Shown here in pieces: positions 30,736 to 35,710 of a stretch of 35,710 nucleotides of DNA (positions within the stretch are counted from its first letter, which is position 1; each line of letters opens with the position of its first letter). This DNA comes from an uncultured Eubacteriales bacterium (GTDB lineage Bacteria; Bacillota; Clostridia; Oscillospirales; Acutalibacteraceae). Position numbers and translations under genes: made by a program. The stretch lies in assembly GCA_934486705.1 (NCBI GenBank), contig CAKSQS010000022.1, forward strand, positions 1-35,710. The letters run 5' to 3'. The notes beneath the pieces were generated by a model. It was given only the letters and a program-made list of their open reading frames with translations. It searched no databases and had not been told where the DNA came from.

Positions 30736-33269
30736 TGAAAAGAACATTTTTAAAGCACATACGGCGGGAGATCGGCGGCAGCTTCGGGCGCTTCGCCGCA
30801 ATTTTCGCCATAACCGCGCTCGGCGTGGGCTTTTTGGCGGGGCTTTTATCCACCGCGCCTGATTTTTACACCACAATAGACGATTATTACGATAAAAACG
30901 ATTTTTGGGATATAAACATTAAATCGACAGGCGGGCTGACCGAAAGTGACTTAGAGGCGGTGAAAGCCGCCGATAGCGTATCGGCTGCGGTGCTTTGCAA
31001 GACTGCCGATATACTTATTAAAACTGACAGCGGCGACGGCACCGCCGCACGTATATATGCTGATGACAGCAAAAGCATAAAAAATGAGGGTGAGCTTAAT
31101 AAAACCGAGCTTAAAAGCGGCAGATACCCCGAAAAAGCAGGCGAATGCTTAGCCCTTGTGCCCAATCCGTTTTTGGAGCAGCCGAAACTCGGTACGGTGT
31201 ATCACGCCGACAATGCCGACGTTCTCTCTATAAACGAGCTGACGGTTGTGGGCGTTGTAGAAAGCCCTATGTATATGTCAATAGAAAAGGAAAGCACCGA
31301 TATAGCAAACGGCAGAATTTCGGTGGTTCTCTACACCGTGTACGATACCTTTAACACCGATTACTATACCGACATTTTCCTGACTCTAAAGGGCGCAAAA
31401 GAGCTTAACGCTTTTTACAAGAAATATGAGGATTTGCGCGACGACGGCCGGGACGCCTTGAAAAAAACAGCCGAGACAAGAGAAAATGCGCGCTATGACG
31501 AGCTTAAAAAAACAGCGACGAATATTGCGCTATCCTCGCCCGAGGGCAAGGCGGCTGCGGCAATGGGGCTTGAAGATAAAATAATTTCCGCTGCCGAGGA
31601 ACAAGTGAAAAAGCTCGAGTGGTACATACTCGACCGCGAAAGCAACGTAAGCTTTGTATCCCTAAAGGCAAACGCCGAAAAAGTAAACTCCATAGCAAAG
31701 GTCTTCCCTGTCTTCTTTTTTGCGGTGGCAGCGCTTGTTGCGCTTACCACCATGACCCGAATGGTAGACGAGGAGCGCACCGAGATAGGAACGCTTAAAG
31801 CTCTCGGCTTTTCCTCCCGCGCCATTGCCGCAAAATATTTGCTTTACGCGGGCATTGCGGCGGTTACGGGCGGAGCTTTCGGGCTGGCATTAGGGCTGTA
31901 CCTCTTCCCTACCGTTATAATAAACGTTTACAGAATAATGTACCGCCTGCCCGAAATTCATTTAAGCTTTAACGCGCCCATATCCTTAGGGGCGCTGATT
32001 GCCGCGGTTATCTGCATTTTGGCAGCTACTTTATGGGCGGTAATTGCCGCTTTGCGCGAAAACCCCGCCGCGCTTATGCTGCCTAAAGCCCCAAAAAGCG
32101 GCAAAAGAATACTGCTTGAACGCGTGGGCTTTATATGGCGGCGTATGAAATTCACCCACAAGGTGACGGCACGCAACCTGTTCAGATATAAAAAACGCCT
32201 GTTTATGACCGTTATAGGCATTTCGGGCTGTACTGCGCTGCTGCTTACCGGCTTTGGGCTTAAGGACGCTATAGGCGATATTGTGCCTAAACAGTACGAG
32301 GATATTCAGCAGTATGACCTGACTGTGCTGTTATCGGACACCGCCGATGATACTGCGCTTGATTATTTCCGCAAAAATACCGAAAGCTTTACAGAAATTC
32401 ACTCCGAAACAGGCTATGCTTTGCATGATGGTAAAGAGCTTGAAATAAACTTCTATGTTCCCGAGAAGACCGAGGGCTTTGCCGATTACGTTAAGCTGCG
32501 GGAGCGGAAAAGCGGAAAAACGCTTGAACTCCAAAACGACGGAGCGATAATAACAGAGAAGTTTGCTTCGTCCCACGGCATTAAAAAGGGCGATACCGTG
32601 ACACTTAAAACCAAAAACGGCGAAAAGGCAGAGGCAAAAATAAACGGAATTTGCGAAAATTATATTAACAGCTACGTTTATATGACCCCCGAATACTATT
32701 CCGAGCTTTTCGGAAAAGACTGCGCATATTCGACATTGCTTATAAAATCGGGAGTTTCAGCCGACAAACAGGATGATATGACGCGGGAAATTTTAGCGAC
32801 CGACGGCGTTGTTTCCGCATCCTTCTCCACCTTTGTTATTGAAAGCTTTGATAATATGATAAGCAGCATAAATTATATCGTGTTAGTGCTTATAATCTCT
32901 GCGGGAACGCTTGCCTTTGTGGTACTTTACAACCTTACAAATATAAACATAAGCGAGAGAATCAAGGAAATTGCCACAATAAAGGTTTTAGGCTTTTTCG
33001 ACCGCGAGGTAAACTCTTACGTTTGCAGGGAAACCTATCTTTTAAGCCTTATAGGCACGGCGTTCGGTTTAGTGCTGGGCGTGTTCCTCTGCCGCTTTGT
33101 GGTTTATACCGCCGAAATGGAGTCAATAATGTTCGGGCGGACGATTTACCCGAAATCCTTTGTTTTCGCGGCGGTTATAACAGCAGTGTTCACCGTGGCG
33201 GTCAATTTGGCACTGACCCCGCGCCTTAAAAAGGTGGATATGGTGGAATCGATGAAATCTGTGGACTGA
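30729..33269 (+). CDS. FtsX/MacB-like ABC permease with two extracellular domains
   Basis: A protein of 846 residues. TM1 (about 22-42) is followed by a large extracellular domain (about 45-320) and three helices (about 322-440) with the FtsX core TRMVDEERTEIGTLKALGFS. A second half repeats this: TM near 495-512 after RNLFRYKKRLFMTVIG, an extracellular domain (about 515-705), and three helices with INISERIKEIATIKVLGF. This duplicated layout matches 8-helix permeases working with LolD/MacB ATPases. The substrate is unknown; antimicrobial-peptide resistance or lipoprotein/peptide export are options. AAGG lies upstream of the ATG. Confidence 0.9.
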   Translation: MVVKRTFLKHIRREIGGSFGRFAAIFAITALGVGFLAGLLSTAPDFYTTIDDYYDKNDFWDINIKSTGGLTESDLEAVKAADSVSAAVLCKTADILIKTDSGDGTAARIYADDSKSIKNEGELNKTELKSGRYPEKAGECLALVPNPFLEQPKLGTVYHADNADVLSINELTVVGVVESPMYMSIEKESTDIANGRISVVLYTVYDTFNTDYYTDIFLTLKGAKELNAFYKKYEDLRDDGRDALKKTAETRENARYDELKKTATNIALSSPEGKAAAAMGLEDKIISAAEEQVKKLEWYILDRESNVSFVSLKANAEKVNSIAKVFPVFFFAVAALVALTTMTRMVDEERTEIGTLKALGFSSRAIAAKYLLYAGIAAVTGGAFGLALGLYLFPTVIINVYRIMYRLPEIHLSFNAPISLGALIAAVICILAATLWAVIAALRENPAALMLPKAPKSGKRILLERVGFIWRRMKFTHKVTARNLFRYKKRLFMTVIGISGCTALLLTGFGLKDAIGDIVPKQYEDIQQYDLTVLLSDTADDTALDYFRKNTESFTEIHSETGYALHDGKELEINFYVPEKTEGFADYVKLRERKSGKTLELQNDGAIITEKFASSHGIKKGDTVTLKTKNGEKAEAKINGICENYINSYVYMTPEYYSELFGKDCAYSTLLIKSGVSADKQDDMTREILATDGVVSASFSTFVIESFDNMISSINYIVLVLIISAGTLAFVVLYNLTNINISERIKEIATIKVLGFFDREVNSYVCRETYLLSLIGTAFGLVLGVFLCRFVVYTAEMESIMFGRTIYPKSFVFAAVITAVFTVAVNLALTPRLKKVDMVESMKSVD

Positions 33270-33300
33270 AATTTCTGCGGAATTTATTGCAAAAATTTAC

Positions 33301-33329
33301 TTGACATTTAAGTAAAAAAACAATATAAT
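33301..33329 (+). promoter_or_regulatory. Perfect consensus promoter in front of the tRNA-Ser fragment and tRNA-Ser
   Basis: TTGACA (33301-33306), exactly 17 bases, TATAAT (33324-33329). A 7-bp dyad TTTACTT/AAGTAAA (33296-33302 and 33310-33316) overlaps the -35 box. Just after the predicted start, ACTGTTTG (33336-33343) pairs with CAAACAGT (33353-33360). Confidence 0.88.
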
Positions 33330-33367
33330 ATGAATACTGTTTGTTTTTACGGCAAACAGTTAAATTC

Positions 33368-33409
33368 GGAGACGTATCGAAGTGGTCATAACGGACATGA
33401 CTCGAAATC
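33368..33409 (+). pseudogene. Truncated 5' half of tRNA-Ser(CGA)
   Basis: All 42 bases are identical to the first 42 of the intact tRNA-Ser 193 bases downstream. They cover the acceptor 5' strand, D arm and anticodon loop, and end two bases into the 3' anticodon stem. What follows is unrelated: no variable arm, T arm or acceptor 3' strand. The fragment sits directly behind the consensus promoter, where the native gene would be expected. The breakpoint beside the anticodon loop is a known crossover place for tyrosine integrases, so a scar of an integrated element is plausible. Confidence 0.85.
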
Positions 33410-33560
33410 TCCCTCGACTAACGGAAGCAGAACTTCCGAAAAGCCTTTAACCGTGCGGGTTTCGGGCATTCGCCCGCCGCAGGCACACCGTGAGTTCTAA
33501 CAGGAATTCTAATACAACTGAATATTTGCGTTAATCTCGGTTTTCCGAGTTAACATACAT
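33410..33560 (+). other. 151-base segment between the tRNA-Ser fragment and the intact tRNA
   Basis: It contains CGGAAG/CTTCCG, a GC-rich inverted repeat around GGGC-ATTC-GCCC, and a hairpin TTAATCTCGG-TTTT-CCGAGTTAA (33531-33553). I see no ORF with a ribosome-binding site. If the tRNA duplication came from integration, this is what remains of the element. Confidence 0.4.
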
Positions 33561-33649
33561 GGAGACGTATCGAAGTGGTCATAACGGACATGACTCGAAA
33601 TCATGATGCCCCTTGAGGGACGAGGGTTCGAATCCCTCCGTCTCCGCCA
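33561..33649 (+). tRNA. tRNA-Ser (anticodon CGA)
   Basis: An 89-base cloverleaf with encoded CCA. The acceptor stem is GGAGACG/CGTCTCC, the anticodon stem CATGA/TCATG, and the loop CTCGAAA gives anticodon CGA at 33596-33598. The long variable arm CCC-TTGA-GGG is typical of serine tRNAs, and the T arm GAGGG-TTCGAAT-CCCTC is intact. The discriminator is G. Its promoter appears to be the one upstream of the truncated copy, so both may be cut from one precursor. Confidence 0.96.
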
Positions 33650-33652
33650 AAC

Positions 33653-33692
33653 AGTCAGCTGGATCCCGGTTATTCCGGGACTCGGCTGATTC
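33653..33692 (+). terminator. Terminator-like hairpin after tRNA-Ser
   Basis: AGTCAGC pairs with GCTGATT, and TCCCGG with CCGGGA, around a TTATT loop. Only a weak T-rich run (CATATTTAT) follows, so read-through into the next leader is likely. Confidence 0.5.
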
Positions 33693-33700
33693 ATATTTAT

Positions 33701-33825
33701 GTCACCGGAGGTAGAGCGTCGTAACGCTCGGGGATCGTAAGGCGCAAGCCTTGCAGGCCGCATACCGGATTAGGTGTCGAGTGCGCTCGGTTATTACTTT
33801 GTAATGACCGGGTATTTTTATTTTT
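33701..33825 (+). promoter_or_regulatory. Structured leader with intrinsic terminator in front of the GNAT gene
   Basis: The terminator is CGGTTATTAC-TTT-GTAATGACCG (33788-33810), 10 bp with one wobble, followed by TATTTTTATTTTT. Upstream, CACC/GGTG and GGTA/TACC can close a multi-branched fold holding GAGCGT-CGTA-ACGCTC (33713-33728) and AAGGC-GCAA-GCCTT (33739-33752, a GNRA-type loop). CGAG-TGCG-CTCG (33778-33789) overlaps the base of the terminator and could act as an anti-terminator. There is no clear promoter inside. I do not recognise a riboswitch class. Confidence 0.5.
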
Positions 33826-33836
33826 CGGAGGTAATT

Positions 33837-34388
33837 ATGAAGAACGCAAAAATAACCCTTGCCCCGCTGGAAGCGGATGACCGTGAGCAGTTCATTCTTG
33901 ATAATCAGGAGTCTTTCAAGTATGGTGCGGTGGAAGAGTTCGGGCTGCGGGACGATCATTTTGAGGAGGACGGCGAAATCATTTCCCGTGCGACGATTGA
34001 GCAAAGCATTGATGCGCCCGACAGCGAGACATATCGAATTCTGTATGATGGCAGAAAGGTTGGCGGTGTGGTGCTGAAAATCGACAAAGAGACACATCAC
34101 AACGAGCTGGAGCTTCTTTTCGTTTCGCCGAAGGAACACAGCAAAGGCATCGGCTATGGTGCTTGGCTTGCCGTGGAAGCTCTGCACCCCGAAACCAAGG
34201 TCTGGGCGACCTGCACGCCATATTTTGAAAAGCGCAATATCCATTTTTATATCAACAAATGCGGTTTTCACGCCGTTGAGTTTTTCTCCGCTATGCACCC
34301 GGAGCCGAATCCGGCGGAGGAAGACGAACAATCATTTCCCGGCGAGGGGCCGGATGAAATGTTTCGCTTTGAAAAGCTTATGAAATGA
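33837..34388 (+). CDS. GNAT-family N-acetyltransferase
   Basis: The protein is 183 residues from the ATG at 33837, which has GGAGG eight bases upstream; an earlier in-frame start at 33774 lies inside the leader structure. The core shows ELELLFVSPKEHSKGIGYGAW (about 85-105) in two parts, including the acetyl-CoA loop SKGIGYG, then VWATCTPYFEKRNIHFYINKCGFHAVEFF near 122-150, the usual GNAT motif B. The substrate is unknown. The N-terminus and the Asp/Glu-rich C-terminus are not diagnostic. It begins a stretch whose codon use looks less GC-biased than that of the core genes, which together with the tRNA next door suggests an acquired segment. Confidence 0.85.
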   Translation: MKNAKITLAPLEADDREQFILDNQESFKYGAVEEFGLRDDHFEEDGEIISRATIEQSIDAPDSETYRILYDGRKVGGVVLKIDKETHHNELELLFVSPKEHSKGIGYGAWLAVEALHPETKVWATCTPYFEKRNIHFYINKCGFHAVEFFSAMHPEPNPAEEDEQSFPGEGPDEMFRFEKLMK

Positions 34389-34552
34389 AACGCGGAATAC
34401 TTTGTTTCTGCCGAAGAAGTCCTCGTTGGACAACCACCAAAAGTATTAGGGATGCAAAGCAGGATCATATTTTCTGCTGCTTCCGAAATCAGGGCATACT
34501 ATATTGTGTATTCGCAAGATTGGGGATAAATATTAAAGATTATCTTTCAAAA
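34389..34552 (+). other. Gap between the GNAT gene and the fic operators
   Basis: About 160 bases with no convincing gene. A 62-codon frame starting at the GNAT stop (ATGA overlap, 34385-34573) has no ribosome-binding site of its own beyond the coding end, is Cys/Arg-rich and runs into the operator region, so I do not call it. The stretch may be the remains of a decayed gene. Confidence 0.4.
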
Positions 34553-34620
34553 TTGTTCCCCAATGCTTATTGACTGTTGGGGAACATTCTGATATAATAA
34601 TTGAAAGAATTGTTCCCCAA
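34553..34620 (+). promoter_or_regulatory. fic promoter with three TTGTTCCCCAA operators
   Basis: The promoter is TTGACT (34570-34575), 17 bases, TATAAT (34593-34598). TTGTTCCCCAA occurs at 34553-34563, its reverse complement TTGGGGAACA at 34577-34586 (between -35 and -10), and TTGTTCCCCAA again at 34610-34620 (just past the expected start). Occupation of these sites would block RNA polymerase. The regulator is not in the window and I do not recognise the motif. Confidence 0.8.
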
Positions 34621-34634
34621 GAGGAGGAGCTGCA

Positions 34635-35579
34635 ATGGCAGTACAATATAGCGAAATACAGGAATTGCTCAGAAGTCGAGCCGACCTCAATGCCAGACTG
34701 AACTTAATGCCTTATGACGGCACACCCGAAATCAAAGAGCGCGGCGATGGGAAATACCTTTATGTGAGAAAGCGCGTAGCAGGAAAACAGACATCTACTT
34801 ATGTAGGTGCATATACCGAAGAACTGTATAATCTGCTTTTGCGCAATGCCAGAGAAGCCCGTGAAATCAGAAAGTCGCTTCGCAGCATTGAAAAGCAGCT
34901 TGCCGCAGCCGGTTATTCCGAGGATGCCCTTTCCGCCGATGTTATAAACAACATTGCCTTTGCGCGTGCCAATATGAAAATGAATATCTATGATCAGGCT
35001 GTTTTGGAGGGTGTTGCAACATCTTTTCCTCAGACGGAAGAGATCATAGAGAACGGAAAAGTATCCGGTATGACAGCTACCGACGTGCAGAAAATTTTGA
35101 ATTTGAAACACGCATGGGAGTTTATTTTGGACCGTGATGTAGTTGCCAGCCGTTCCGACTATTATATGCTCAGTCATATTGCAAAGCTTGTCAATGAAGG
35201 CTTTTTTGCGGAAGGCGGTCGAATCCGCGGTGTTCCGGTTACCATAGGCGGTTCGTCTTATGTTCCGCCCCTGCCGAATGAATCGGATGTGAAAGACAGA
35301 ATTCTTGAGATCATCGAGGAAGAGGACGATGCCGTTAGTATTGCCATCAGGCTTTGTCTTTACTGCATGAAGACCCAGATATTCTTGGATGGCAATAAGC
35401 GCGCTTCTATTATCTTTGCAAATCATTATCTTATTGCTCACGGCGGAGGTCTTTTGGTCATTCCCGAAAGCGAAGTGCCGGAGTTTAAGAAATTGCTCGT
35501 GAAGTATTATGAAGGCGAAGACCCCGCTGTTATTGCGGGCTTTATGAAAGAACGCTGTTGGAAAACCATAGAGCGCTAA
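34635..35579 (+). CDS. Fic-fold protein lacking the catalytic histidine
   Basis: A protein of 314 residues with GAGGAGG upstream of the ATG. The N-terminal part has a basic segment GKYLYVRKRVAGKQTSTYVG (39-58), then a coiled-coil-like helix (about 62-92). An AVLEGVATSF element (122-131) resembles the inhibitory helix of class II Fic proteins but lacks the usual Ser/Thr. The Fic loop reads QIFLDGNKR (248-256): the canonical HxFx(D/E)GNxR is present except that His is Gln. AMPylation by the normal mechanism is therefore doubtful. Relatives may have other activities or serve as toxin or regulator. It has its own repressible promoter and is probably mobile. Confidence 0.85.
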   Translation: MAVQYSEIQELLRSRADLNARLNLMPYDGTPEIKERGDGKYLYVRKRVAGKQTSTYVGAYTEELYNLLLRNAREAREIRKSLRSIEKQLAAAGYSEDALSADVINNIAFARANMKMNIYDQAVLEGVATSFPQTEEIIENGKVSGMTATDVQKILNLKHAWEFILDRDVVASRSDYYMLSHIAKLVNEGFFAEGGRIRGVPVTIGGSSYVPPLPNESDVKDRILEIIEEEDDAVSIAIRLCLYCMKTQIFLDGNKRASIIFANHYLIAHGGGLLVIPESEVPEFKKLLVKYYEGEDPAVIAGFMKERCWKTIER

Positions 35580-35591
35580 GCATTATCTATA

Positions 35592-35633
35592 TTGGGGAAC
35601 AGATTTATATGTGAATTGCGAATTTGTTCCCAA
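35592..35633 (+). promoter_or_regulatory. Second operator pair, between fic and the next gene
   Basis: TTGGGGAACA (35592-35601) and TTGTTCCCAA (35624-35633) repeat the orientation and spacing (22 bases) seen in the second and third sites before fic (23 bases). They lie about 60-90 bases ahead of the next gene, with weak promoter-like boxes (TTGCGA at 35616, TATATC at 35638). The next gene is probably controlled by the same regulator. Confidence 0.6.
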
Positions 35634-35688
35634 AAGTTATATCTGTGGTAAGTACGAAAACACGCCTCAATTGCTTACGGAGGTTTAT

Positions 35689-35710
35689 ATGAGAATAACA
35701 AAAATCGAAA
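35689..35710 (+). CDS. Start of a further gene, cut by the window end
   Basis: ATG at 35689 with GGAGG five bases upstream. Only seven residues are visible (MRITKIE). That opening is common in AAA-type ATPases that begin with a RecF/SMC-like strand (MRI-K-I followed by a NF segment), but seven residues cannot decide this. It lies 109 bases after fic and behind the second operator pair. Confidence 0.5.

Noticed and set aside
33702..34331. A long minus-strand frame opposite the GNAT gene, and another across tRNA-Ser (33509-33763)
   Set aside because: The plus strand has a clear GNAT protein with GGAGG and a tRNA; the antisense frames have no start signals and no family pattern.
34385..34573. 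A 62-codon frame overlapping the GNAT stop codon (ATGA)
   Set aside because: The overlap alone could suggest coupling, but the product is Cys/Arg-rich with no recognisable fold and ends inside the fic operator region.
34553..35633. Repeated TTGTTCCCCAA units as a CRISPR array
   Set aside because: Units are 11 bases, irregularly spaced, in both orientations and arranged around promoters; they are operators.

Overview
The window looks like chromosome from a Firmicute of class Clostridia, probably a gut Oscillospiraceae/Ruminococcaceae-type anaerobe. The supporting signs are: RNase J next to rplI, the dnaB-tilS-hpt-ftsH order, a YajC/TIGR04086 pair, type III pantothenate kinase beside an ECF transporter S component, a 2-hydroxyacyl-CoA dehydratase activase pair, strong GGAGG ribosome-binding sites, and a Rex-like operator in front of the glycolytic genes. 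The species cannot be named from the sequence alone.

Layout. (1) 1-1,205: the minus-strand operon rpsF-ssb-rpsR, with a consensus promoter and a small leader hairpin, ending in a structured repeat at the window edge. (2) 1,211-2,757: coaX and an ECF S component on the plus strand, closed by a bidirectional terminator. (3) 2,765-7,108: glgP and a cytoplasmic GH13 enzyme, translationally coupled, for intracellular glycogen or maltodextrin breakdown. (4) 7,241-9,118: an unannotated 45-residue membrane peptide with its own consensus promoter, then cardiolipin synthase. (5) 9,148-12,865: pgk-tpiA-gpmI under a promoter whose start site is covered by a Rex-type operator. (6) 12,893-17,698: a coupled operon of a double-ASKHA activase, its COG3581-type partner and trmL. 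(7) 17,723-21,195: an ABC half-exporter, then a MATE efflux pump behind a leader RNA that ends in two tandem terminators and is a candidate guanidine-IV type riboswitch. (8) 21,199-28,725: the housekeeping operon rnjA-rplI-dnaB-tilS-hpt-ftsH. (9) 28,839-29,060: a second, longer copy of the structured repeat. (10) 29,061-29,931: yajC and a TIGR04086-like membrane protein whose ribosome-binding site lies inside a perfect hairpin. (11) 30,034-33,269: a MacB/FtsX-type ABC ATPase and permease. (12) 33,301-35,710: an accessory-looking stretch with a tRNA-Ser(CGA) preceded by a 42-nt copy of its own 5' half, a structured leader with a terminator, a GNAT acetyltransferase, and a Fic-fold protein lacking the catalytic His. 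Repeated TTGTTCCCCAA-type operators flank the Fic gene, and the window ends in the first codons of another gene.

Most of the window is ordinary core metabolism and information processing. The parts most worth a second look are RNA or DNA structures in the gaps (the two-copy repeat with a compensatory base change, the MATE leader, the GNAT leader, the RBS-sequestering hairpin) and the Fic module with its repeated operator. All family calls come from reading motifs; no database search was run.
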